DNA of 35,816 nucleotides, from the NCBI GenBank assembly GCA_011389765.1, contig JAABTT010000034.1, positions 1 to 35,816 of the forward strand. Direction: 5' to 3'. Positions 1-7,301 of the stretch are shown here, piece by piece. This stretch comes from Desulfohalobiaceae bacterium S24. Its GTDB lineage: Bacteria > Desulfobacterota > Desulfovibrionia > Desulfovibrionales > Desulfothermaceae. The notes beneath the pieces are model-generated. The model had not been told where the DNA came from and did not search any database. It saw nothing but the letters and a program-made list of their open reading frames with translations. Each line of letters starts with the position of its first letter. Within the stretch, counting starts at the first letter, position 1. A program made the position numbers and the translations under genes.

Positions 1-135
1 CACGGTTCACGGTTTGAAGAGGAAGATATTCGGAAGATACATTCTGGGTCGTTTGAAAAACTGTTTTTTTTTCTTAACCGTGAACTGTGAACCGTGAACT
101 TGGAACCTTTGGGTTGCGGGCGAAGCCAGCTTTGG
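1..135 (+). repeat. Interspersed GGTTCAC-arm repeat, copy A (cut by left edge)
   Basis: The window opens inside a left arm built of GGTTCAC-type units (1-14). A diverged core follows, then a right arm of GTGAACC-type units at about 74-107 and a tail at 111-135 that begins GGGTTGCGGGC. The arms are reverse complements of each other. The same arms and tail recur at 23595-23813 (opposite orientation) and 26931-27329 (same orientation), so this is a dispersed family. The core here differs from those two copies, so this copy is older or belongs to another subfamily. No coding potential is seen. Confidence 0.75.
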
Positions 136-323
136 TTCAGAGACTCTCTTACGCTGAAAGGTGACAGCCTGTTTTTTTTCTGGTAGGGAAGCAAATTCGG
201 TTTGGACCCCAGATTACAGAACGCTTTTTCCTCATTGCGTGGCCTGTCCAGAACTGCGAGGGAATCTTTCGAGGAAGCAGTCCCGGACGGGTAGAATTTT
301 GTACTATACAAAGGAACGATCAT
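136..323. other. Leader/promoter region of the Fe-S oxidoreductase operon
   Basis: This is the rest of the 323-base gene-free left end. No credible protein is encoded. A Shine-Dalgarno AAAGGAA lies at about 309-315, roughly 8 bases before the ATG at 324. A small inverted repeat TTGTA-CTA-TACAA lies just before it (about 300-312) and could be an operator or part of a -10 region. I could not assign a convincing -35/-10 pair. Confidence 0.4.
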
Positions 324-2390
324 ATGGAAAGTGTACTGCTCTCCCCGGCTGAAACGGCTCTTCTCGGAATACCGGGCTGGTTTCTGGCCCTGCTCATTCC
401 TGCGGCCGGCCTCATCGCCTTTGGCTTCATCATGTTCAAGCGCCTGGTTCCGCTGGCCAAGGGAGCCTCGGACCCCCGTTTTGACAAGGTCTCCAAGCGC
501 CTCAAGAACGTACTTGTCCTCTGGCTTGGCCAATACAAGCAACCCCGCTACCTGCTGGCCGGCGTGCTGCATATCCTGATTTTCTTCGGATTTCTGATCT
601 TAGGCGTACGTTCTCTGTCTCTGGTGATCATCGGCTTTCAAGAGGGGTTTGTCTTTCCTGGACTGGGCGGCCCGCTGGGCACAGTCTATGATCTTTTGAA
701 AGATTATGCCGCGACCATTGTCCTCATCGCCTGTATTGCCGCCGGCATACGCCGCAAGTATTTCAAGCCGGAACGCTACAATGTGCCGCCTAAATACGGG
801 CATGATCACAGCGGTGAAGCCATTTTTGTCCTGGGGCTCATCAGCGCCCTGATGGTTTTTGAAAGTCTTTTTGCCGCCACGCAGGTGATCGCCCAGAAAC
901 AGGCCGGTCTGCACGCTGAGTTTCTCGCCCCGGGGAGCCTGGCCTGGTTTTTGATGGTTTTCTTTGCCTGGGCCCCGGTGGGCCTGCTCCAGGTCCTGCA
1001 CATTGCCTCCTATTATCTCCATGATCTCATTTTTTTCTTTTTTCTCTGCTTCCTGCCCTTTGGCAAGCATTTTCACGTTATCACCTCGATTTTCAATGTC
1101 TATTTTTCCAAATTGAATAAAGGGGCGGTTAAGCCCGTTAAATGGGGATTTTCCGAAGAGGAGCTGGACGATCTCGATTCCTTCGGCGTCAAATACTTCG
1201 AAGACTTCACCTGGAAGCACATCCTGGATTTTTACACCTGTGTGGACTGCGGCCGCTGTTCGGATAATTGTCCGGCCAATACCGTGGGACGTCCGCTTTC
1301 GCCGCGTTTTATCAGCATCAAATCCAGAGATTATGCCTTTGACCGATTTCCGATACGCGGCTTGATCAAAGATAAGGCCCCCCTGATGGGCAAGGTTTTC
1401 GAGGAGGACGAGATCTGGTCCTGCACTACCTGCGGCGCCTGCGAGGAAGAATGCCCGGTCATGATCGAGTACATCGACAAAATAGTTGATCTGCGGCGGG
1501 GTATGGTCGATGAAGGCCTGGTGCCCCAGTCCATTCAAAAACCGCTCGGAGCCTTGGAAAAACGAGGCAATCCCTACGGTAAAATGGAAAAAAAGCGTGC
1601 GGACTGGGTCAAGGAACTCGATGAGGGCGATACCGTCAAGATCCTCAATAAAAAAGAACAGGCCGAGACCCTGTACTTTGTGGACAGCTCCACATCCTAT
1701 GATGAGCGCCTGCAGGCCCTGGCCCGATCCACAACCCAAATCCTGCAAAGCGCGGGAAGCGATTTCGGAATCCTGGGCAAAGCGGAAAAGGACAGCGGGC
1801 ACGAGGTACGCCGTTTCGGCGAAGAAATGCTCTTTATGACCCTCAAGGAACAGAACACCAAGGCTATCCGGGAATCCGGTGCCAGGCGCATCCTGACCAG
1901 CGACCCCCACGCCTTGAACAGCCTGCTCAAGGACTACGACGATCTGCCTCCGGCTGAGCATATCAGCGAGTTCGTCCTCAGGCAGATCAACGCAGGCCGG
2001 TTGCACTTGAAATTCATTCAGGACAAAAACCTGATATTCACCTATCACGATCCCTGTTATCTGGGTCGGCATAACGGCCTCTATGAGGCACCGAGACAGG
2101 TTTTGGACCATATCCCCGGCATGAACAGGGTGGAAATGGACAGAAACCGGGATCGCTCCTTTTGCTGCGGCGGGGGCGGACTGATGCTCTATTATGAACC
2201 GGTGGAAGACAGGCGAATGGGCCAGGTTCGCGTGGAAATGGCCCATGCGGCCGGAGCCAACGTGATCGTCACCTGCTGCCCCTTTTGCTTGATCAACCTG
2301 GAAGACGGAGTCAAAACCAGCGGCTTGGAGGGACAATTGGAAGTTATGGACTTCACGGAACTCATTGCCGGGCAGCTGGCCGGAATCTAG
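324..2390 (+). CDS. Membrane Fe-S oxidoreductase, EtfAB:quinone oxidoreductase type
   Basis: This 688-residue protein probably passes electrons from the EtfAB pair encoded downstream to membrane quinone. Residues 10-260 hold about five to six hydrophobic segments resembling the nitrate-reductase gamma subunit, with possible haem-ligand histidines (H83, H226, H233, H249, H251). Two 4Fe-4S motifs follow: C306/C309/C312/C316 (CVDCGRCSDNCP) and C367/C370/C373/C377 (CTTCGACEEECP). The C-terminal half is HdrD-like with two CCG-type domains. The second is intact (C578, C614-C615, C651-C652, C655). The first, about 450-540, keeps the fold signature but has lost every cluster cysteine: SSTSYD, EKDSG and TSDPHA replace the usual cysteine-bearing motifs. 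Start chosen at ATG 324 because of the upstream AAAGGAA. Membership of the EMO-like family is from sequence recall; the quinone partner is inferred. Confidence 0.88.
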   Translation: MESVLLSPAETALLGIPGWFLALLIPAAGLIAFGFIMFKRLVPLAKGASDPRFDKVSKRLKNVLVLWLGQYKQPRYLLAGVLHILIFFGFLILGVRSLSLVIIGFQEGFVFPGLGGPLGTVYDLLKDYAATIVLIACIAAGIRRKYFKPERYNVPPKYGHDHSGEAIFVLGLISALMVFESLFAATQVIAQKQAGLHAEFLAPGSLAWFLMVFFAWAPVGLLQVLHIASYYLHDLIFFFFLCFLPFGKHFHVITSIFNVYFSKLNKGAVKPVKWGFSEEELDDLDSFGVKYFEDFTWKHILDFYTCVDCGRCSDNCPANTVGRPLSPRFISIKSRDYAFDRFPIRGLIKDKAPLMGKVFEEDEIWSCTTCGACEEECPVMIEYIDKIVDLRRGMVDEGLVPQSIQKPLGALEKRGNPYGKMEKKRADWVKELDEGDTVKILNKKEQAETLYFVDSSTSYDERLQALARSTTQILQSAGSDFGILGKAEKDSGHEVRRFGEEMLFMTLKEQNTKAIRESGARRILTSDPHALNSLLKDYDDLPPAEHISEFVLRQINAGRLHLKFIQDKNLIFTYHDPCYLGRHNGLYEAPRQVLDHIPGMNRVEMDRNRDRSFCCGGGGLMLYYEPVEDRRMGQVRVEMAHAAGANVIVTCCPFCLINLEDGVKTSGLEGQLEVMDFTELIAGQLAGI

Positions 2391-2500
2391 CGGCAGGGGA
2401 GTGCGGAAGGGAGGAGAAACGCGGAGCGCGGAACCCGGAGTGCGGAAGGCAGAAGGGAAAAACACGGAACTCGGGGAAACGCGGAGCGCGGAAAGATACT
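2391..2500 (+). repeat. GC-rich short-unit repeat tract (CGCGGA units)
   Basis: Immediately after the oxidoreductase stop there is a run of imperfect 7-8 base units of the type CGCGGAG, CCCGGAG and TGCGGAA. A 16-base word, GAAACGCGGAGCGCGG, occurs twice (about 2415 and 2474). No complementary arm is visible, so this looks like a single arm or a degraded member of the short-unit repeats seen elsewhere in the window. It separates the oxidoreductase from etfB although the three genes look functionally linked. Confidence 0.6.
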
Positions 2501-2603
2501 GATCCGATTTTTGTTTTTCGACAAAGACGCCTGGTTCCTAAGTCCCAGGGCTCTGTAAAATTCTCTCGCAACTTTATTCAAACCAACTGTTTTGGAGGCG
2601 TGT

Positions 2604-3395
2604 ATGGAAATTTTAGTCTGTATCAAGAGAGTGCCGGATACCGCTGAAAACGAAATTGAAATCAACAGTGCCGGAAACGACATAGAACGGGACGATCTGG
2701 TCTACTCGGTCAATGAATGGGATAATTATGCGGTTGAAGAAGCCATTCAGCTGCGGGACAAGGTCGGCGGCAGCGTGACCGTTATCACGGTCGGCGATGA
2801 AGAATCCGAAGAGGTCCTGCGGCGGGAGATGGCCATGGGAGCGGACAAAGGCATTCTGCTTACGGACGAAGCCTTTGAAAATTCCGACGGCAGAGGCGTG
2901 GCCGCCATCTTAAAGGCCGCCATAGATCAGGGCCGGTACGATCTCATTCTGACCGGAGCCCAGGCCGATGAAGGCGCGGCCCAGACCGGCGGCATGCTGG
3001 CCGCCATGCTGGAGTATCCCTATGCCTCCCTGGTCAACGAAATCGAGGTGCTTGACGACAAGACCCTGAAAATCGGCCGGGAGATCGAAGGCGGCAAGCA
3101 GGAGGTGAGCAGCATCGGGCTGCCCTGCGTGCTGTCCATTCAAACCGGAATCAACGAACCCCGGTATGTAGGCATCCGGGGGATCAGGAAAGTGGCTTCC
3201 GTGGATATTCCTGAACTGGGGCTTTCCGAACTCGGCTTGTCTGCGGATCAGGTGGGTGAAGCCGGGTCCAGGGTCAAACGGGTCGATTATTTTGTTCCTG
3301 AAACGGGCGAGGGGGCTGAAATACTGGAAGGCGACACCGAAGAAGTTGCTGCAAAGCTCATTGAAATGTTGAAAGCCAGAGGAGGGATTAAATAA
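2604..3395 (+). CDS. etfB: Electron transfer flavoprotein subunit beta
   Basis: EtfB pairs with EtfA to form the heterodimer that takes electrons from acyl-CoA or similar dehydrogenases. The N-terminus MEILVCIKRVPDT is the classic EtfB start. The nucleotide-binding region is recognisable (DLILTGAQADEGAAQTGGML, then the stretch ending IRGIRKV). Length is 263 residues, normal for the family. An upstream TTG at 2592 would add four residues, but the ATG at 2604 has an excellent TGGAGG Shine-Dalgarno (2593-2598) and matches the family. The TAA stop overlaps the etfA ATG by one base (TAATG), implying translational coupling. Whether this Etf is bifurcating cannot be decided here. Confidence 0.95.
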   Translation: MEILVCIKRVPDTAENEIEINSAGNDIERDDLVYSVNEWDNYAVEEAIQLRDKVGGSVTVITVGDEESEEVLRREMAMGADKGILLTDEAFENSDGRGVAAILKAAIDQGRYDLILTGAQADEGAAQTGGMLAAMLEYPYASLVNEIEVLDDKTLKIGREIEGGKQEVSSIGLPCVLSIQTGINEPRYVGIRGIRKVASVDIPELGLSELGLSADQVGEAGSRVKRVDYFVPETGEGAEILEGDTEEVAAKLIEMLKARGGIK

Positions 3396-4366
3396 TGACT
3401 ACCCACATTTTTGCCTATATAGAACACCATGAGGGCCTGGCCGATGATTCCTCGCTTGAACTCGTGAACGCGGCCCGAAAGATCGACCCCCAGGCCCAGG
3501 TCACGGCCCTTGTTTTCGGCTCGGGCGACAGTCTGGATCCCCTGTGCCAGGAAGCCGCCAAGACTTACACTGAAGTCTGGAAAGTTGACAAGCAGGAGCT
3601 TGCCTATCCCAATGCCGAAATCATCCGGGGCCTGCTGATCAATCTCCTGCCGAAGGACGGCATCTGTCTCGTGCCCCATGATACCTTCGGCATGGATTTG
3701 GCCCCTGGTCTGTCCATCAAACTGAACTCGAGCTTTGTGGCCGACGTCGTTGATATTGAAGGCGCGGACGGCGATACCTTGAAAACGGTGCGTCAGGAAT
3801 TCGGGGGTCAGGTCTCCACGCATGTGAACTGCAATATCGCCCAGGGCGCGGTGTTGACCGTTCGCACCGGCTCGTTTCCTGCGGATGAATCCAAAAGCGC
3901 CTCCGGCCGGGTCACGGATAAATCTGATGCAGCAGAAAGCGTGGAGGCCAGGCGGACATTCCAGGAAGTCCTCGAGGCGGAAATGGGAGAGGTGGATATC
4001 AGCAAAGAGGACATCCTTGTTTCTGTAGGCCGGGGCATCGGCGAAGAAGAAAACATCGAAATCGCCCAGGAACTGGCTGAAGCCATGGGCGGCGTTGTCT
4101 CCTGTTCCAGGCCGATCGTGGACGCCAAATGGATGGAAAAATCGCGTCAGGTCGGGACATCCGGGCAAACCGTTAAACCCAAGGTTTACCTGGCCCTGGG
4201 GATCAGCGGGTCCTTTCAGCACATGGGCGGGGTCAAGGGCAATCCCTTCATCGTCGCCGTGAACACCAATCCCAAGGCCCCTATTTTTCAGGCTGCGGAA
4301 GTGGGCATCGTCGAGGATCTGACGGATTTTATCCCGGAGCTTACGGAAAAAATCAAAGAACTGTAG
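3395..4366 (+). CDS. etfA: Electron transfer flavoprotein subunit alpha
   Basis: This 323-residue protein is the FAD-carrying partner of EtfB. The C-terminal FAD domain is clear: VSVGRGIG, then SRPIVDAKW, QVGTSGQTVKP, and the signature LALGISGSFQHMGG followed by IVAVNTNPKAPIF. The family more often has GISGAIQH at that point, so GISGSFQH is a mild variant. The start overlaps the etfB stop by one base. With the oxidoreductase gene this forms a three-gene set feeding electrons from cytoplasmic flavoproteins to the membrane. The gene is followed directly by a short-unit inverted repeat and then a strong terminator. Confidence 0.95.
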   Translation: MTTHIFAYIEHHEGLADDSSLELVNAARKIDPQAQVTALVFGSGDSLDPLCQEAAKTYTEVWKVDKQELAYPNAEIIRGLLINLLPKDGICLVPHDTFGMDLAPGLSIKLNSSFVADVVDIEGADGDTLKTVRQEFGGQVSTHVNCNIAQGAVLTVRTGSFPADESKSASGRVTDKSDAAESVEARRTFQEVLEAEMGEVDISKEDILVSVGRGIGEEENIEIAQELAEAMGGVVSCSRPIVDAKWMEKSRQVGTSGQTVKPKVYLALGISGSFQHMGGVKGNPFIVAVNTNPKAPIFQAAEVGIVEDLTDFIPELTEKIKEL

Positions 4367-4459
4367 CCAATTTGCCAATTTGCTGGGAGCCTTGTTCAGT
4401 CGTTCGGGCCTCAGACCCTGTTCTGTAAAGGTTGACTGCTGGCTACCTGCAAATTGGCT
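4365..4459. repeat. GCCAATTT-arm inverted repeat element
   Basis: Two adjacent 8-base GCCAATTT units (4365-4380) face a reverse-complement arm, GCAAATTGGCT (4449-4459), across a core of about 70 bases. The left arm starts inside the etfA stop codon. The layout (short tandem units, core, reversed arm) matches the GGTTCAC and ATCGAA elements in this window, but the sequence is unrelated. It has no U-tract, so it is not a simple terminator. Confidence 0.6.
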
Positions 4460-4498
4460 CAGGCCTCTTCGAGGCGCAAAGCAGTACATTTTTTTGAC

Positions 4499-4542
4499 AA
4501 AGCCCGGTTTTCAGGTGCACACCTGAAAACCGGGCTTTTTTG
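4499..4542. terminator. Bidirectional intrinsic terminator, etfA / MCE lipoprotein
   Basis: A long perfect stem (AAGCCCGGTTTTCAGGT with its complement) has a very short loop. It is flanked by a T-run on the right for the + strand and by A-rich sequence on the left that gives a U-run for the - strand. It lies between convergent genes and ends 4 bases before the lipoprotein stop codon. Confidence 0.93.
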
Positions 4543-4545
4543 CGC

Positions 4546-5163
4546 TCATTGACGGACGGCTAAAAAGCACCGGGCCAGGGCCGCGCTGAAATCCGCCAGG
4601 GTTTGACTCATGGCGGCCACGATTGCCCCCGGGGGGCCTTCCGGGAGGGGACGGGCGAAGAGCGAGCTTCGGTCGCAGAGGATATGCTTGCTGCGGGCAT
4701 CGTGCACCGACCAGCGGACCTTGAGCTGGACTTTGCCAAGGGATTGCACCGCTTCAAAGCGGAAGATCTCCACGAGGACCCGGAAATCGGGGGCATCGTG
4801 AAAACGGTCCGGAAAGGGAATCACTTTGGCGGTTTCAAGCCGGCCGCTAAGGTTCTGGGCCAGGACCCGGGTGATGTTCTCCTGAATCGGCTCGGCCCAG
4901 TGATGGAAACTCTGAAGCTGCAGACGATTCGGGGCGGTCCTGGAAATGATCTGCTGACGATCCAGATAGGAGGGAATGACCACCGGTCCCAAGCTGATCA
5001 GGGGGGCCGCGGGGTCTTCAGAGACCGAATCGCTGCTGGTGGCGGCATGTTCTTCAGAACTCAGCACATAGTAGCGAGTGGATGGAGAGGTGCCCGCACA
5101 GGCGGTGATCGCCAGAACAAGACCGAGCAGCAGACACCATCCAGGAACTTTGGAAAAAAACAT
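4546..5163 (-). CDS. ABC-type transport auxiliary lipoprotein (PqiC/DUF330-like)
   Basis: This is a 205-residue predicted outer-membrane lipoprotein. It starts with a hydrophobic signal and a lipobox ending at C22 (AITAC). The mature part begins TRYYVLSSEE, typical of the ABC_trans_aux family (PF03886), which includes E. coli PqiC. A family-like stretch follows: ISLGPVVIPSYLDRQQIISR, then a tail ending WAEPIQENITRVLAQNLSGRL. It is the last gene of the mlaE-mlaF-mlaD-lipoprotein cluster, about 105 bases after the MCE gene. The likely role is to dock the outer end of the MCE protein at the outer membrane, as PqiC does for PqiB; that is an inference. No MlaC-type periplasmic carrier gene is present in the cluster. 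Confidence 0.85.
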   Translation of the reverse strand: MFFSKVPGWCLLLGLVLAITACAGTSPSTRYYVLSSEEHAATSSDSVSEDPAAPLISLGPVVIPSYLDRQQIISRTAPNRLQLQSFHHWAEPIQENITRVLAQNLSGRLETAKVIPFPDRFHDAPDFRVLVEIFRFEAVQSLGKVQLKVRWSVHDARSKHILCDRSSLFARPLPEGPPGAIVAAMSQTLADFSAALARCFLAVRQ

Positions 5164-5268
5164 GATTCACCTCTATCTCCGGCTCAACAGGAAGCCAGGC
5201 CGGGTTTAGGCTCCAGACTGCATATTCCTCTGAAAAAACATATCCGAAAGCGATCCCCCGCTTTCGGA

Positions 5269-6438
5269 TCAGCGCTTGCCTTTGAACAGGGCCTCGGGAT
5301 GCCGTTCGAGATAATCGGTGAGGTTGCGCATGGACCTGGCGGCGGCGGACAGTTCCTTCAAGGCATTGCTCAGCTCAAAGCGCAGGACGGAATCCTCATC
5401 CGTGGCATCCTGAAGCGCGGCCAGGGTTTTTTCGGTCTGCTTAAGAGTTGAACGTACGGCGGCAAAGCTCATTTTCAAATCCGTGGACAACTGACCCAGA
5501 ATTCCGCCTTGATCCTCGGACAGCATTGCATGGAAGCGATTGAAAACTTGCTGCATGGACTGGGTTGTCTTTTGAATTTCCGAAGAAATACTTCCGGCTT
5601 CCCTGCTGAATTGCTGCAGCAGTTTTTTCGTCTCCGTTTGGGTCGAGTTGAATCCGGTTCCGGCCCGGGAAATCTGCTGCTTTGTTTTCCGGATCAGGTC
5701 CTGAATATCCCGCAGTGTCGTATCCATCCCCTGGATAAGGGTCGGAAGATTCTGCTCTAAGTTCTGAACCGTCTGCTGCAGGTCCTGCATGGTCTGATCC
5801 AGGGAGTTGAGCGTCCTGGGAATGGCCGGGGATTGAAATGTTTTTTCAATGCCTTCTAAACTCGAGATGAGCTTATTGGCCAGTTCTTCAAGAGGCAGTT
5901 TCTCAAAAGTCGAGCTGAGTTCCTGAAATTGGGAGGGGACAGTTGGAATTTCAGGATAGCCGGTCGCACCGGGTTCTTTTTTGGATGCAGTCTCAGGGAA
6001 AAAATCGAGCTGCACTGCGCTGCTGCCGGTCACGAAACTCTGAAGGATCAACTGTCCTTTCAGTCCCTGATCGATGAGTTTTTCATAGACCTTTCCAGGC
6101 TGCGAGCCGGTCCCGGTCCATTCAATCCGGTGGGGATCCAGGGCTACGATCACCGGAATCAGCATAGCATTGATTTTTGTATCGGCCCTCAGTTGAATAT
6201 CCTTGACCTGTCCCACCTTGACCCCCTGCAGCAGGACAGGGGAGCCCGTCTGCAGCCCTTTCACCGAATTCTCAAAAAAAAGGACAAAGGACTTGCGCTG
6301 CTGAAATATATCGGCCGCCCCGAAAAAAGTAATAAACAGCAGGCCCAACACAAAGGCCCCGAAGATAAAAAAACCAAGAAGGGTTATTTTACGGTCTTTT
6401 TTCATGTGCGTATGTTCTTTCCTTTTGAGGAGCCTCAT
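5269..6438 (-). CDS. mlaD: MlaD-family MCE protein with long coiled-coil tail
   Basis: This is the substrate-binding MCE component of a lipid ABC transporter. One N-terminal membrane helix (about 18-41) is followed by a single MCE domain (about 50-115; FENSVKGLQTGSPVLLQGVK, then VGQVKDIQL). A long, mostly helical region (about 170-375) is rich in Q, L and T, with repeated LQQTVQNLEQ-like segments that suggest a coiled coil. At 389 residues it is about twice the length of E. coli MlaD and nearer in design to tunnel-forming PqiB or mycobacterial Mce proteins. ATG 6438 overlaps the mlaF stop (ATGA). ATG 6405 (MKKDRKITLLG), with AAGGAA upstream, is an equally plausible start giving 378 residues. 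Confidence 0.9.
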   Translation of the reverse strand: MRLLKRKEHTHMKKDRKITLLGFFIFGAFVLGLLFITFFGAADIFQQRKSFVLFFENSVKGLQTGSPVLLQGVKVGQVKDIQLRADTKINAMLIPVIVALDPHRIEWTGTGSQPGKVYEKLIDQGLKGQLILQSFVTGSSAVQLDFFPETASKKEPGATGYPEIPTVPSQFQELSSTFEKLPLEELANKLISSLEGIEKTFQSPAIPRTLNSLDQTMQDLQQTVQNLEQNLPTLIQGMDTTLRDIQDLIRKTKQQISRAGTGFNSTQTETKKLLQQFSREAGSISSEIQKTTQSMQQVFNRFHAMLSEDQGGILGQLSTDLKMSFAAVRSTLKQTEKTLAALQDATDEDSVLRFELSNALKELSAAARSMRNLTDYLERHPEALFKGKR

Positions 6439-7217
6439 TCGCTTTTGGAGTCTGTGCCTCCTCGCGTGAGAAAGGCCCGAACTTTGGGATGACTGGTGTG
6501 CTCCAAAAGCTGCCCGGGGTGTCCGGAGTCAAGAACGGTCTTGGTTTCTGAGTCCAGGAAAATCGAATTCGTTCCAATAGCGAAGATACTGGCCAATTCA
6601 TGGGTGACCACCACCACGGTGGAGCCCAGTCCTGCCTGAAGTTCGAGAATAAGATCATCCATGTGTTTGGCGCTGACCGGATCCAGGCCGGCTGAGGGCT
6701 CATCAAAAAACAGGATTTCCGGATCCTGGGCGATGGCCCTGGCCAGACCGGCCCTTTTGCGCATGCCGCCGCTGAGTTCGGCAGGGTAATAGTCTTCATA
6801 ACCCGACAAGCCCACCAAGGCCAGCTTGAAGGCAACCAGTTCCCTGATTTGCTGAGGGGTCTGATCGGTGAACTGCTCCAGGGGCAGGGCCACATTTTCC
6901 GCAAGGGTCATGGAACTCCACAGGGCGCCGCCTTGGTACAGGACCCCCCAGCTTCGTACGATCTTCTTGCGTTCAGCCGGAGCGCAGGTCCAGAGATCCC
7001 GGCCTTGATAGGCGATGACCCCCTCCCGCGGCTGCTTGAGTCCGGTCAAAGATTTCAAGACCGTGCTTTTGCCGCTGCCGCTGCCGCCCATGATAATGAA
7101 AATATCGCCGCGCTTGATGTGAAAATTCACATCTTCCAGAATGACGGTCCGGCCGAAGGCCAGGCTCAAGCGGCTGACTTCTAAATGCGACTCGGACTGG
7201 ACGGGTCGAGAGGGCAT
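6435..7217 (-). CDS. mlaF: Lipid-transport ABC ATPase MlaF
   Basis: This 260-residue cytoplasmic ATPase powers the MlaE permease. Walker A is GGSGSGKST (44-52), the signature is LSGGM (148-152) followed by RKRAGLARAI, Walker B is ILFFDEP (168-174) with the following SAGLDP, and the switch histidine is in VVVVTHEL. The GMRKR form of the signature is typical of the MlaF/TGD3 subfamily. It lies about 84 bases after mlaE, a gap occupied by a REP-like repeat, and overlaps mlaD by 4 bases. Confidence 0.95.
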   Translation of the reverse strand: MPSRPVQSESHLEVSRLSLAFGRTVILEDVNFHIKRGDIFIIMGGSGSGKSTVLKSLTGLKQPREGVIAYQGRDLWTCAPAERKKIVRSWGVLYQGGALWSSMTLAENVALPLEQFTDQTPQQIRELVAFKLALVGLSGYEDYYPAELSGGMRKRAGLARAIAQDPEILFFDEPSAGLDPVSAKHMDDLILELQAGLGSTVVVVTHELASIFAIGTNSIFLDSETKTVLDSGHPGQLLEHTSHPKVRAFLTRGGTDSKSE

Positions 7218-7250
7218 TATTCGCTCCGCGCTGTGCGCTTTTTTCGTCTT

Positions 7251-7287
7251 CTGAGAGATTGTTTCGCTTCGCTCGCAATGACGAGTT
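7251..7287. repeat. REP-like dispersed repeat remnant between mlaE and mlaF
   Basis: On the - strand this reads GTCATTGCGAGCGAAGCGAA followed by ACAATCTC. This word, and close relatives, occurs as an interspersed repeat in many unrelated bacterial genomes (recalled, not searched). Here it sits in the short spacer between two co-transcribed transporter genes. It is isolated and appears to be a single partial unit. Confidence 0.6.
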
Positions 7288-7301
7288 CTGATTCAAGGCC
7301 T

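Noticed and set aside
241-262. Possible sigma-54 promoter (TGGC...TGC) before the oxidoreductase gene
   Set aside because: The spacing between GG and GC is 13 bases, not the required 10.
600-2465. Long open frame of 621 codons on the - strand across the Fe-S oxidoreductase gene
   Set aside because: It is antisense to a gene with clear family motifs and its translation shows no recognisable protein; it reflects GC-biased third positions.
4365-4459. Arm-core-arm elements considered as integron attC sites
   Set aside because: No integrase gene or gene-cassette array is present and the arms lack the attC core-site words.
3287-4489. 400-codon - strand open frame across etfA
   Set aside because: Antisense to etfA and crosses the repeat element; no family signal.
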